A stretch of DNA of 49,256 nucleotides from Lingula anatina. Taxonomy: Eukaryota > Brachiopoda > Lingulata > Lingulida > Lingulidae. The position numbers and the translations under genes were made by a program. The notes under the pieces were generated by a model. The model did not search any database. It was not told where the DNA came from and saw nothing but the letters and a program-made list of their open reading frames with translations. Each line of letters begins with the position of its first letter. The stretch's first letter is position 1. Shown piece by piece: positions 10,863-22,419 of the stretch. The stretch covers positions 91,135-140,390 of the forward strand of contig NW_019775416.1 in NCBI RefSeq assembly GCF_001039355.2, given 5' to 3'.

Positions 10863-12099
10863 ACTTGTAAAAGTTACAGTGATTTCTCTGTTCTAATGGT
10901 GTACCTTTTATGATATTGAAATATGTTCTTAGGATTGGCATCATCCACTTTCAGTTTATTAAAAATGAGATGCTGGTTATAGTAGTACATTTCACTTATG
11001 CAAAAAACAGATTTTCCAAGTTTTAAATTGATTCCAATTAAGTAGAATCAACAGGAATTCATAATATTTTTTCATTCATTTGAAGTGCCCGTATTTACAG
11101 AAAAATTATTAACAAAGTAACTGAACATATTGTATACAGTATGTTTAAAGATAAAATGAAATGAAAAGCGCGATAAATATTTGATTTGAAATAGAATCCA
11201 AACTTTTCATAAATGGGATATATGCACTTTAGCTCCAGGGTATCGTTATGAGGGGGTGTTTGGGATGGACAACCCACCGTCTGTGAAGAATTTATTTCTA
11301 AATGAAGAAAGGGTATAATCTAGGACCCATGAAACAAACGTTAAATAGTTCGATGGGTCGAAGCCGGATGCAATCTAATTTTTTCACCAAGTTTACATGC
11401 CCTTCATCAGGGCCGAATATTGATTTTTCACTGGATATTCTCAGATATTTCTCAGGTTTAATTGATGGTTATCCTCCGTACTGTAACCTCAGAGAAAATG
11501 TCCACATATTTTAATATTATAATTATTAAAATTGCGGCGGCCTTGGTAGACGGTAAATTCTGCAAGGCACTGGTCGACATTTTCTCTCCCATTGATAAGG
11601 GATAGGGGATGGATACTATATTTTGATTTGAAAAAGGGCGGTGCGGGGGGCGTTTTCATTTACACATGTTCAGATTTTAGTCTCTGGTCTATAGAATAAG
11701 TCACGTACATATGCATTTGAGTACGAAGTACATAGCGTTTTAACTGTAACCAAATAAGACCATTTAATATTATGTTTGGCTAACAAGGTTATCTGGCTCG
11801 ACTTTGGTGGTGAACCAGACGATAAGGATGACTCAGTCAGGACCTACGAGACCGGTGTCTTAAGGCCTACTGGGGGGGGGGGGTGTCTCAGTTTAAGGTA
11901 TACAAACCCCTGTCTTTTTCACCCTGAGTATAAAACAGTGAAATATCGCCCCATGTTACAGCCCACTATCAAGTCAATGTTAATTAATGAGAGATATATA
12001 GAATTTAAACTGAATAAGATATTGTATAATTAGGATTCATTGTGATCTTAAGTCCTATCCTTGAATCTGAGTTTGTCTACTTAAGCCTAGTAGTCTATA
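10863..12099. other. Intergenic DNA, no gene recognised
   Basis: AT-rich with a G-run at 11871-11882. Short frames occur on both strands but lack starts in context, splice borders or any recognisable motif. Confidence 0.5.
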
Positions 12100-12336
12100 G
12101 GTCCCAACCGAACGCATGGGCTGCTACGTGTGGTCTACGACCAAAAAATGGGGAAAATGTGGGAGTCCGTGCGTGAGGAGCACGTCCATCGTGCGACTTT
12201 TGGAGGACGCAAACAGCACGTAGAAACTTTTCCACATGATCAACACCAATGACTTGATTCCTACCCTGCGATCTAGCTACGTCCTAGCCGGACGCAAGGA
12301 AGCTAAAAACCGTGCGTCCAAAGCGTAGTTGGGACC
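12100..12336. repeat. Foldback (MITE-like) element
   Basis: The ends are inverted: GGTCCCAAC at 12100-12108 and GTTGGGACC at 12328-12336. The flanking bases are also partly complementary (CGAACGC versus GCGT). The interior is GC-richer than its surroundings and repeats TACGT and GGACGCA motifs. No transposase frame is present. The target-site duplication is unclear. Confidence 0.5.
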
Positions 12337-12409
12337 CAGGTTTTACTAACTTCACGCAGTCAGATTAACTACTAGCTGACTAACACGAACGCCCCCCCCC
12401 CCTTATGTT

Positions 12410-12510
12410 GAGTAGAACTTGGAAACAAGAGGAGGTGTGAGAATCTGTTAACCTGATTGCATTCAGCGAGAGTCCCCGCGGAGTTGGTGCGCATTAGCTA
12501 GATCGACAAA
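12410..12510. repeat. Diverged copy of the foldback element at 21951-22148
   Basis: GGAAACAAGAGGAGGTGTG, then CTGATTGCA, GCGAGAGTCC and TAGATCGAC align in order with 22046-22115 (GGAAACAAGGAGGTGTG, CTGATTGCA, GCGAGTGTCC, TCAATCGAC). It is degenerate, with only the core alignable. The rest of 12337-13004 shows nothing else. Confidence 0.45.
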
Positions 12511-13004
12511 ATATATTGTGAACGGTCCCTATGCCAGACGACTTGAGAATTTGTGTACACGCTTTCATGTTATCTGCGGTCAGTTGTGTGTATAGATATA
12601 GTAATTACTGTTTGGATTTAACTTGAACCTTTCTTAAAGGGCAGTGTTCCAGTTCAAATAAACTGTATCTGTGAGTTGTTTGATAAAGTGACTTGGCAAT
12701 GACGTAAGTAAATAAACACGGTTAAGCCATAACTGAGATGTAAGGTGCTTATACAGTTTGTGACGGACAGACTGCCTCGTGCTCCCCCAACGCCAGGCAG
12801 AGCGTTAATTACATCTGTAGTGTCATTCAAGAGGATAACATTTTGGCAGAGAAGAGGTTTTTTCTTTTGCGATGTCTGTTTTTCATCAAGCCTTTTGTTT
12901 TTGTGATATGGCCTCTACAAGATGAAAGCCCGTTAAAGAAAGGACAAAGGCTTCATTCACATGCAATGTCTATTTTCTAAATTCTATTTTCTATTAGCGG
13001 TATG

Positions 13005-13151
13005 TCTTATGATCACGGTCTGTGCCCTGAATATCCCGCGGCGTAATTACTGGCAGCGCGAGCCAGTTACTATAAGTTACTATAAGTAACTGGCTCGCGC
13101 TGCCAGTAATTACGCGGCGGGATATTCAGGGCACAGACCGTGATCATAAGA
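13005..13151. repeat. Near-perfect 66-bp inverted repeat at a gap edge
   Basis: The left arm 13005-13070 (TCTTATGATCACGG and on) is the reverse complement of 13086-13151 apart from one small swap (CCGCGGCG versus CCGCCGCG). A 15-bp spacer separates the arms. The right arm ends exactly where the N run begins. It is either a foldback element or a hairpin that stopped assembly. Confidence 0.9.
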
Positions 13152-13584
13152 NNNNNNNNNNNNNNNNNNNNNNNNNNNNNNNNNNNNNNNNNNNNNNNNN
13201 NNNNNNNNNNNNNNNNNNNNNNNNNNNNNNNNNNNNNNNNNNNNNNNNNNNNNNNNNNNNNNNNNNNNNNNNNNNNNNNNNNNNNNNNNNNNNNNNNNNN
13301 NNNNNNNNNNNNNNNNNNNNNNNNNNNNNNNNNNNNNNNNNNNNNNNNNNNNNNNNNNNNNNNNNNNNNNNNNNNNNNNNNNNNNNNNNNNNNNNNNNNN
13401 NNNNNNNNNNNNNNNNNNNNNNNNNNNNNNNNNNNNNNNNNNNNNNNNNNNNNNNNNNNNNNNNNNNNNNNNNNNNNNNNNNNNNNNNNNNNNNNNNNNN
13501 NNNNNNNNNNNNNNNNNNNNNNNNNNNNNNNNNNNNNNNNNNNNNNNNNNNNNNNNNNNNNNNNNNNNNNNNNNNNNNNNNNNN
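13152..13584. other. Assembly gap (433 N)
   Basis: Run of N. It is flanked by an inverted repeat on the left and a tandem array on the right, both typical causes of a break. The array may extend into the gap. Confidence 1.
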
Positions 13585-13790
13585 ACCCAACATTAAATTA
13601 TACAGGATAGGGTAAACTGAGGGTCCGTGTAACAGAGAGTCAACCCAACATTAAATTATACAGGATAGGGTAAACTGAGGGTCCGTGTAACAGAGAGTCC
13701 ACCCAACATTAAATTATACAGGATAGGGTAAACTGAGGGTCCGTGTGACAGAGAGTCCACCCAACATTAAATTATACAGGATAGGGTAAA
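13585..13790. repeat. 58-bp minisatellite
   Basis: Units start at 13585, 13643, 13701 and 13759, beginning ACCCAACATTAAATTATACA and containing GAGGGTCCGTGTAACAGAGAG. The units are almost identical. The last one runs on into a MITE-like element (13743-13879), so the array is a tandem amplification of that element's left part. Confidence 0.9.
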
Positions 13791-13879
13791 CCTGACGTAC
13801 TAGTAAGTGGGTCAAAACTAGGGCGATCTAAGCAAATTAATGGGGACCGGACTCTCTGTCATGGGGGACTCCCTGTCAC
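13743..13879. repeat. MITE-like element, copy A
   Basis: The left end GTGTGACAGAGAGTCC and the right end GGACTCCCTGTCAC are inverted. The interior shares CCTGACGTACTAGTAAGTGG with copy B (17642-17748), and copy C (37926-38061) shares AAGTGGGTCAAAA. No coding sequence. Confidence 0.65.
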
Positions 13880-14624
13880 ATTACAAATCGCTATACTAGT
13901 AGCAAAAATGATGTCTATACCTCAAAACGCGTCTCTTACATGGCCCGAGGAACAGGAATTTCAGTAAAAACATGTAGGTGAACTACAGGTATGTATGTAT
14001 ATGTTTAATCATTATGGCGATTTTAAAAAATTGTTAAAATATCCCCATTTAATGTCTTTGTCTCTGCCGCTATACGAGTATGTCTTGTGACTTCATCTGC
14101 CCCAGCATCCCAATTTGTATTCCATTTGTCATCTTAGAGCATATACTGACAGCTTACTTGTGTATACATACAGTAGGGATCAGCAAATGTTCATATCATT
14201 GTAGAAACGTGGATTACAGGAGACTGATGCTTTCTGAATGTGCTAATGTATAAACAGTACACAAACCACAAACTGTTGTTAGGGTCATGTTGAATAATTG
14301 TCAATAAAGGTCAATATATGTACTCTGCCTGTCACACGATCACGGTGCCAATATATAGGGCGCTGGTCCTATATGGGAAAGCTGCGGCATATTTACCATA
14401 AAAGGGAACCCAAAGAATATATAACCTTTTATAGAAGCGTTATTTCAGCGCAAGGGAAATGTTTCATGACTAGACGTCTATTTTTGCCCAGATTTCCTAC
14501 TAGTTTCTGATTATAAAGCAACTCGTGCCAGAGCAAGCTTACACCTGAGCGATAGAAAGACAAGAGACTAAAGTAGGTTATCTAGACTTACAAGGCCAAG
14601 TTGGTGTCACAACTCGTTGCCAGA
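13880..14624 (+). other. 5' flank of carboxylesterase CE1
   Basis: Parts recur upstream of CE2 (17750-18225): the segments with ATCGCTATACTAGTAGC, AAAACGCGTCTCTTAC, GCGATATTTCAGCGCAA-like and AGTAGGTTATCTAGACTTAC. The promoter was therefore duplicated with the gene. No TATA box was chosen with confidence. Confidence 0.55.
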
Positions 14625-16668
14625 ATGGGTGTCTCACTTAAGCGTTCTCTGCTGGCTTCGTGTATTTTAGCTGTGTTTTTTATGATCGTAACTAGCCATG
14701 CTGAGATTTTGGAAACCAAGCTCGGTAAAATTCAAGGAAAGAGAGAAACGATGAAGGGAAAGGAGATAGATGTCTACCTGGGCGTACCATATGCAGAACC
14801 TCCCCTTGGACATCTCCGCTTCCGAAAGCCAGTACCCAAAAAGCCATGGACGCGTACTCTAGCTGCTACTGAGTACGGACCATCTTGTATGCAGATTCTA
14901 TTTCCCGGGATGGCAGACATGCTACAACACACTGATGTGTCAGAAGATTGCCTCAGTCTTAATGTGTACGTCCCTGTATCAGAAAATAATGCCCCTAGAG
15001 CGGTGATGGTCTGGATACACGGAGGTGGCTACGCGATCGGCCAGGGTATGGCGACCCCCTGCGAAGAATTGGCTCTGCATGGTGATATTGTATGCGTCAC
15101 AATCAACTACAGACTGACTGTTTTTGGGTTTTTAACAACGCTGGACGAAAATGCACCAAGCAACATTGGGCTGTGGGATCAGCACGAGGCCTTGAAATGG
15201 GTCAAAGAACACATCTCAACATTTGGTGGTGACCCAGAAAGTATAACCATATTTGGTGAATCTGCCGGGGGTTCTAGTGTACAACATCAGGCAGTGACTA
15301 AATATAACATTGGGCTGGTTAAACGTGCCATCAGCCAGAGTCCGCCGACATTTAGCAACGGATTTGCGTTAGCTAGGAATCCTCTTCTTACAACTAAGAA
15401 AATGGCTCGCAAACTCAATTGTAACACTTCTGATAACGAAGATCTCTCCGACACTCTGAAATTGGTCAATTGTCTCCGCCTGGTTTCCGCAGAAGATCTG
15501 ATGAATAAAACTAGCGAGTTAGTGCAACCAGACCTTACAAAAGAAGATGTAGAGTTTGAAATGGCTTTTGCTCCAACAGAAGATGGAGACTTTGTTCCAT
15601 ATGGGATGAAGGACTATTTTTCGATTTCCAAGTCCAAACCCAGTCCAGAAATGGATGAGGCATTCAGTAAAATCGATTGGATGGTGGGATCTCTTGCTGA
15701 CGAAGGCAACCTCATGTTGTACTCAGCCACCATGCTGCAACAAGCTTTCGAGTTCAACATAACATCCGGGATACCAGCCGAGATAATTGACAAAAATCTA
15801 GTTCTTCCGGTGCTGAAATCAATGTTTCCAGATAGTATAAAAACGGTGCAAAAGCATATTCATGAAATGTACACACACAAAACTGACCCAATTGAAAATA
15901 CTCTCGCCATGCGAGATTTATTTTCTGATGCTATTTTCCACCAGCATGTTGTAGAATCATCCCTGGCCCACTTGAGATCAAAAACTGACACCCAGAAATC
16001 CGCTACCTATGCCTACCTCGTCAGTCACGTATTAAGTGGAAAAAACGCCGTTGACTACTTAATAGGCTTCAGTCTCCCATCTTGGACGAGATGTGCGGCA
16101 CACGGTGATGAACTACCTTTACTCTTTGGAACAAATATCGTCAAAGAGGGTGTGGAATTTGAGTGGTCTGAGGAGGACCAAATTGCTGCTAATACTGTGA
16201 TGACGTTTTGGACCAACTTTGCCAAAACAGGGTAAACTGATATTTTAAAAATTATTTTTATAAAACATGTAGAGAAAGTGCTATATTAGGCCACTGCACG
16301 GCTTTTATTTGATTTAAATTCAGAAGTGTTTAAAAGATGCAGTGCATCACAAAAAATTACTTTAAAGCTGAAAACGTTTTCCTCTGAGACATGTCCCACG
16401 CAAAGTATTGTTTGTTTCTTATAATAATAATAATAATAAATACAGCTAATTTGTACGTTTTCTTTTCAGAAATCCAAATCAAGGACTTCCCCTAGAGGGC
16501 GTGGCAACATGGGAGGAGTTCACCAAGGACAAGAAAGGCTACATCAACATTGGCATACAATCTGAGATGGGATACGATTTACTACCAGAGAGGATGAAGC
16601 TGTGGATGTATACGATCCCTGAGGAAATAGAAAGAGAACGAGCAATTAAACAAAAGACAGAACTGTAA
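14625..16668 (+). CDS. Type-B carboxylesterase CE1
   Basis: Alpha/beta-hydrolase expected to cleave carboxylic esters in the ER lumen. Exons 14625-16231 and 16470-16668 give 601 aa. The ATG at 14625 opens a signal peptide (core ASCILAVFFMIVTSHA); the frame runs further upstream but has no ATG there. Visible landmarks: oxyanion HGGG at about 132-135, SEDCLSLNVY at about 106-115, nucleophile Ser213 in GESAGG, acid Glu360 in ADEGN, base His493 in AHGDELP, and the usual disulfide pairs (Cys88-Cys109, Cys266-Cys283). N-glycosylation sequons include NTS and NIT. The C-terminus KTEL resembles HTEL/HIEL of vertebrate CES enzymes, so ER retention is likely. The substrate is unknown. It is the closest paralogue of CE2. 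A cholinesterase-like or glutactin-like label is possible, but the ER tail favours a CES-type enzyme. Confidence 0.95.
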
Positions 16669-16796
16669 ATTAGAAAATTTACGTATATCTTGCAGTACAA
16701 AAAGAAAAAAAATAGTATATCTCATAGTTGCGATCAAACATGTTCCCGCCCAACGATAATTCAAAATGATGGAATGTGATTTATTTCGTACAAGAA

Positions 16797-16802
16797 AATA
16801 AA
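16797..16802 (+). promoter_or_regulatory. Poly(A) signal AATAAA of CE1
   Basis: Canonical hexamer about 130 bp after the CE1 stop. Confidence 0.5.
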
Positions 16803-17641
16803 ACTACATATGTACACTTCGTAACTCATATAATGAAGGAGAACAAAATTGACATTAACTTTTGTATAAAGATGAAAAATGCTTAATGCCCTGTAGGTTT
16901 ATCTTCAGTTTTAAAATGAATGTTTATTTTGACATAGGTAATGAAATAAAAAATTCCACATTCACTATAGGTACATGTGAAAATAATAAGTGTATGTTAT
17001 CTCTTGCGAAAACTTCAATGATTAACACTCATCATTTTGTTTGTAAAAGACTAGCTTTGTGAAAAAAAAACTTCATTGGGCAATGATAATATATGTTATA
17101 TTAAATGAATGAAATAAAAGAAAAAGATATATCAATGTAGATACGTATTTTGATTTTCAACTAAAGAGAAAATCGATACATTGTGCATTTCATCTTTTAG
17201 TTTTATAAGTTTTCTGAAAAAAGAACACTAATATTATGCAATGCCTATTCTTAATTTGCAAAATGAAAAAGTCTGTGATTCTTTAAAAACACCGGTATTT
17301 TATTAAAGATATGCTATTAGGGGTTTCTTGTCAAGTATAATTTGTTGCGTTAAAAAATAATTAATTTTGGCCACGAATCACTGCTCGGCCAGTGTTGGCA
17401 CAAGGATACGATGTTTTGTGTCATTTGTACATATAATTTAATTTTGATTTAAAAATGAAAAAATGAAGATATGCCCTCTACAAGACGAAAGTCCATTGGA
17501 GAAAAGACTTTTTACATGTTTTGAAAATGAAAGCTCACATTTACGTCGAAGTTAAACTTGAGAGACCGTGATGCGCTCTCTTACGAAAACTTAACAATGC
17601 ATATAAATCTGATGTGGCATCTGAGAGGAAACTGAGGGTCC
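16803..17641. other. Intergenic DNA between CE1 and CE2
   Basis: Very AT-rich and not shared with the flank after CE2, so it marks the unique spacer of the CE1/CE2 duplication. No gene recognised. Confidence 0.5.
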
Positions 17642-17748
17642 TTGTAAGAGAGATTCCACCCTCCATTTAATTATGCAGGATACGGTAAGCCTGACGTACT
17701 AGTAAGTGGGTCAAATAGGGTTGGATATCATGGGGGACTCTCTGTCAC
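17642..17748. repeat. MITE-like element, copy B
   Basis: Shorter copy of 13743-13879, single rather than tandem. It has a left end (TTGTAAGAGAGATTCC), the interior CCTGACGTACTAGTAAGTGG, and a right end GGGGGACTCTCTGTCAC. It lies at the equivalent place upstream of CE2, so it was duplicated along with the gene. Confidence 0.65.
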
Positions 17749-18225
17749 ATCGCTAATCGCTATACTGGTAGCGAAAATGACATCTATACCCCCTAAAACG
17801 CGTCTCTCACTTGACCCAAGGAACTGTGGACCAGGATTTTCAGTATAAATGTGAAAGTGAGCTACAAGTAGGCCTATATATGTATATGTCTTATCATAAA
17901 TCTAGTCGATTTTAAAAATATTTGTTAAAACATTAAATTTAATTTAATTTCTGTGTCTTTGCCACTGTACGAGTAAGTATAGTGATTCCATCTGTATCAA
18001 CTTTAATAGAAGCGATATTTCAGCGCAAAGGGGAATGTTTCATGACTAGACGGTTATCTTTGTTCAAATTTCCTATCAGTTGCTAATTATACAACACCTT
18101 GTGCCAGAGCGAGCTTACCCCTGAGCGTTAGAAAGACAAGAGACCAAAGTAGGTCATCTAGACTTACAAGGCCAAGTACGCGCTATTAGAACAGGTGATT
18201 GTTGCTGTTACAACTCATAGCTAGA

Positions 18226-20268
18226 ATGGCTGTCTCACTTAACCGCACTTCTGTGATGGCTTCGTGTATTTTAGCTGTGTTTTTTATGATCGTCACTAGC
18301 CATGCTGAGATTCTGGAAACCAAGCTCGGGAAAATCCAAGGAAAAAGAGAAACGGTGAACGGAAAGGAAATAGATGTCTACCTGGGCATACCATATGCAG
18401 AACCTCCCCTTGGACATCTTCGCTTCCGAAAGCCAGTACCCAAAAAGCCATGGACGCGTACTTTAGCCGCTACTGAGTACGGACCATCTTGTATGCAGAT
18501 TCTATACCCCGGGATGGCAGACATGCTACAACACACTGATGTGTCAGAAGATTGCCTCAGTCTGAATGTGTACGCCCCTGTATCAGAAAATAAGGCCCCC
18601 AAAGCGGTGATGGTCTGGATACACGGAGGTGGCTACGCGCTCGGTCAGGGAATGATGACCCCCTGCGAAGAATTAGCTCTGCATGGTGATATTATCTGCG
18701 TCACCATTAATTACAGGCTGAACATATTTGGGTTTCTTACAACGCTGGACGAAAATGCACCAAGCAACATTGGACTGTGGGATCAGCACGAGGCCTTGAA
18801 ATGGGTCAAAGAACATATCTCAATATTTGGTGGTGATCCAGAAAGCATTACCATATTTGGTGAATCTGCCGGTGGTTCTAGTGTACAACATCAGGCAGTG
18901 ACTAAATATAACATTGGGTTGGTTAAACGCGCCATCAGCCAGAGTCCGCCCACATTTAGTAACGGATTTGCGTTGGCGAGGAATCCTCTACTTACAACTA
19001 AGAAAATGGCTCGCAAACTCAATTGTAACACTTCTGATAATGAACATCTCACGGATACTCTAAAATTGGTAAATTGTCTCCGCCTAGTTTCCCCAGAAGA
19101 TCTGTTGAATAAAACTACTGAGTTAGTGCAACCAGACCTTACAAAAGAAGATGTAGAGTTTGAAATTGCTTTTGCTCCAACAGAAGATGGAGACTTTGTT
19201 CCATATGGGATGAAGGACTATTTTTCGGTTTCCAAGTCCAAACCCAGTCCGGAAATGGATGAGGCATTCAGTAAAGTCGACTGGATGGTGGGATCTCTTG
19301 CCGACGAAGGCAACTTTATGTTGTACTCTGCCGCCATGCTGCAACAAGCTTTCGAGTTCAACATAACATCCGGGATACCAGCCGAGATAATTGACAAAAA
19401 TCTAGTTCTTCCGGTGCTGAAACCAATGTTTCCAGCTGGTATAAAAACGGTACAAAAGCATATTCATGAAATGTACACACACAAAACTGACCCAATTGAA
19501 AATACACTCGCCATGCGAGATTTATTCACTGATATTGTTTTCCACCAGCATGTTGTAGAATCATCCCTCGCCCACTTGAGATCAAAAACTGACACCCAGA
19601 AATCTGCCACCTACGCCTACCTCGTCAGTCACGTATTAAGTGGAAAAAACGCCGTTGACTACTTAATAGGCTTCAGTCTCCCATCTTGGACGAGATGTGC
19701 GGCACACGGTGATGAACTACCTTTACTCTTTGGAACAAATATCGTCAAAGAGGGTGTGGAATTTGAGTGGTCTGAGGAGGACCAGATTGCTGCTCATACT
19801 GTGATGACGTTTTGGACCAACTTTGCCAAAACAGGGTAAACTGATATTTTAAAAATTATTTTTATAAAACATGTAGAGAAAGTGCTATATTAGGTCACTG
19901 CCCGGCTTTTATTTGATTTAAATTCAGAAGTATTTAAAAGATGCAGTGCAACACAAGAAATAGTTTAAGAGCTGCAAACGTTTTCCTCTGAGATATGTCC
20001 CACGTAAAGCATTGTGTGGTGCTTATAATAATAATAATGAATACAGCTAATGTGTACGTTTGTCTTCAGAAATCCAAATCAAGGTCTTCCCCTAGAGGGC
20101 GTGGCAACATGGGAGGAGTTCACCAAGGACAAGAAAGGCTACATCAACATTGGGAAACAAACTGAGATGGGATACGATCTACTACCAGAGAGGATGAAGC
20201 TGTGGATGTATACTATACCTGAGGAAATAGAAAGAGAACGAGCAATTAAACAAAAGACAGAGCTCTAA
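18226..20268 (+). CDS. Type-B carboxylesterase CE2
   Basis: Exons 18226-19835 and 20070-20268, 602 aa, very close to CE1 along the whole length. The start ATG at 18226 gives MAVSLNRTSVMASCILAVFF, a signal peptide one residue longer than in CE1. The triad is Ser214 (GESAGG), Glu in ADEGN and His in AHGDELP; the oxyanion motif is HGGGYALGQ. The protein ends KQKTEL. Unlike CE1 it has a Tyr for Phe in the ILYPGMADML loop and NIFGF in place of TVFGF next to the core, differences near the expected gorge wall that might alter substrate choice. The intron is 234 bp with an in-frame stop at its first codon. The duplication with CE1 covers the upstream MITE, promoter, gene and intron, and similarity drops just after the stop codon. 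An AATAAA lies at 20401-20406. Confidence 0.95.
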
Positions 20269-21432
20269 ATCAGAATTTGACTTAATTCCTACGATACAAC
20301 AATAGAATTGATATTAGTATAACTTAACTTTGTAATCAGACGTGTTTCCTGCTTATATAATTTGCAAATGACAGAATTAGATTTACTTCAATGGAACAAA
20401 AATAAAAAAATACTGTTTGCATTGTAAGTCTTCCTGACTGAGTAGAGAAAAAGTGTCGTTATCAACAGATAGACATAGACATAGAATGCCCCAAGGTCTA
20501 TCAGGAATTTTTTCACTGAATGTTTTGGCAAAGGAAATGTGATAGACGTGTTATATCATTATCGTATAGTTATGCCTAGCAGAAACTGATCTACTCCCCC
20601 TCAGTCTGCAGATCTTAGGTTAACACTGGATGTGATAGGGGTGGGAATACGGTGCCAGTCAGGGAAGACGGACGACCAAATGCTTAATTAACACGTCTAC
20701 ACTTTTCAGCTGCAATGAGTATGATAAATCAAAATTCAATGATAAAATGTTTCTTTTTGAAATAACAGAAAAATACTCATTCAGTGTCTAGCTTTAGATT
20801 TAAAGACATCCTTGCGGTTGTATGATCACAGCGTGTGAAGTAAATTTTAAGAGGCCGGGGGGGGGGGGGGGGGGTTGGAGGGGGAATATACCAGAAAAAA
20901 GCGACTGGTCGTTGGGGATAACGGGGAAATTATGCACTTGGCGTTTGTCAATCCCTACCGGAGACTGATTTTATGATTTATAGTCTTGGTTTTAATTTTT
21001 TAATTAATTAAGGGAGTCTCTCATATATGGCAACGACTGAAAAATAAAACTGGAGAAAGGGAAGGGGTATTTTGTTACAATTTGGTGAAGACAATGAAAA
21101 TGTAGGAACCCGCCTATTTTATGATAAAAAAATAAAATACAAAAGCTACAGAATAATGCATAGGAAAAATACCTACACGCACGTACACCCATATCAATTT
21201 GATATCTACGTGTCAAAAAGTAGGTCTAATCTATGTCCTGTGTAAATATTTGTGTCGCTCGCCCCAGACGGTATTGTGAAATTAAGTATTACAGATACAA
21301 ATTAAGCAAAGGTCAAAATCAACTTCTTTTTAAATAAACAATGAGTAATTCTAGACGGAAAGGTTGATTGAAGAAGAGACAAACTGAACAAAACTGATCT
21401 ACTCCCCCTCAGCAAGAAGGACGACCAAATGC
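20269..21432. other. Intergenic DNA downstream of CE2
   Basis: Contains the CE2 3' UTR, a G-run (about 20858-20874) and two related stretches: 20587-20697 and 21390-21437 share CTGATCTACTCCCCCTCAG and GACGACCAAATGCTTAA. The first carries the empty version of the MITE target site described at 21433. No gene recognised. Confidence 0.6.
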
Positions 21433-21777
21433 TTAAAGCAATAATAACTCTTCGTTTTGGCCAAAAAATGAATTTTCCTGGAGTAAACATCAATTTTCCC
21501 ATACTTACCAATGGTAAATGAATCCATTTTTACACTCAAAGTTAGTCCCTGGTTTTTTTCTAAAAAGTTTGGTTTTTTGTTAAAATCTCTTAAGAGATTT
21601 TAACAGAGTATAGACATCAATGGAGAAAACGTGGTCTAAAGACAAGTTCAGATATCAGAATAATAGTTATAACTGCTGTTTTTGTGGTAAAACAGAATAT
21701 ATTATATTTCTATGAGTTATTCACAAGGTTTTTATTGTGAAATATAAATCTCATACGAAGAGTTATTATCCCTTTAA
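21433..21777. mobile_element. Non-autonomous MITE with TTAA (or TA) target duplication
   Basis: 345 bp flanked by TTAA (21433-21436 and 21774-21777). Just inside are 18-bp inverted ends, AGCAATAATAACTCTTCG and the complement of AGGGATAATAACTCTTCG. A 26-bp perfect palindrome centred on CTCTTAAGAG sits at 21579-21604. There is no open frame. The flanks (CCAAATGC and TTAACAC) match an uninterrupted paralogous site at 20675-20693. Related copies lie in the MED12 intron at 47039-47350 (inverted) and 47432-47630. TTAA targets fit piggyBac-type mobilisation, but a TA-target (mariner-type) reading is equally compatible. Confidence 0.85.
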
Positions 21778-21950
21778 TTAACACATCAAATCTGGCACGC
21801 AATGCTAAATAATACGTGGCCAGTATTCAGCTAACAGGTTTGTCGTTCTAGGTAAACAACTGCGAAAAGCGTCAATGCCGCGTCTACATAATACACGTAC
21901 GTACACTTCATTTGTTGACTTTTTAATGGAGTGCACCATCAAATCTTAGG

Positions 21951-22148
21951 CCACATTCACACAGACACCATCGGTCTATATTGATCGACCCAGCTCTCCG
22001 GCGACTCCTGGCGTTAAGTAGAATACAGAAACGCCGGTGATTAGGAAACAAGGAGGTGTGTCAGTCAGTTAAGCTGATTGCAACTAGCGAGTGTCCACAC
22101 AGAGCTGGGTCAATCGACGTGGATCGAAGGTGTAGGTGGGAATGTGGG
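21951..22148. repeat. Foldback element upstream of CE3
   Basis: The left arm (CCACATTCACACAGACACC, then CGACCCAGCTCT) is the imperfect reverse complement of the right arm ending at about 22148 (AGAGCTGGGTC, then GGTGGGAATGTGG). A short spacer of about 80 bp separates them. A degenerate relative is at 12410-12510. Confidence 0.65.
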
Positions 22149-22419
22149 TTTGCATCGTGTAAATACAGCATACGGGGCTATGTCAGTATTGTTGAAAGAT
22201 AAATATATTTCAAGGATTAAGTTAGCGAGGGTAGATTGAGCAACCGCCGGGATTGAATAAACTTCTATAAGTCAGGTTTTAACATAGGCGGAGCCACTAT
22301 TTGCTATATATTTAGTATCAGTATTGACTGCGGTAAGGGAAGTCCACGTAGCTAGGTACAGGAGGCGGATACCAAAACAGCTCAACTCAAAGTTTGACCT
22401 GCGTAGTTTAAGCAAAAAG

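Noticed and set aside
13140-13610. Frames running through the N gap on both strands
   Set aside because: They are open only because N is unreadable.
14601-14624. Upstream-extended starts for the esterases (TTG at 14601, 18199 and 22324; GTG at 26580, 29178 and 31879)
   Set aside because: These are non-ATG codons. In each gene the first ATG downstream opens directly into a good signal peptide, as expected for this family.
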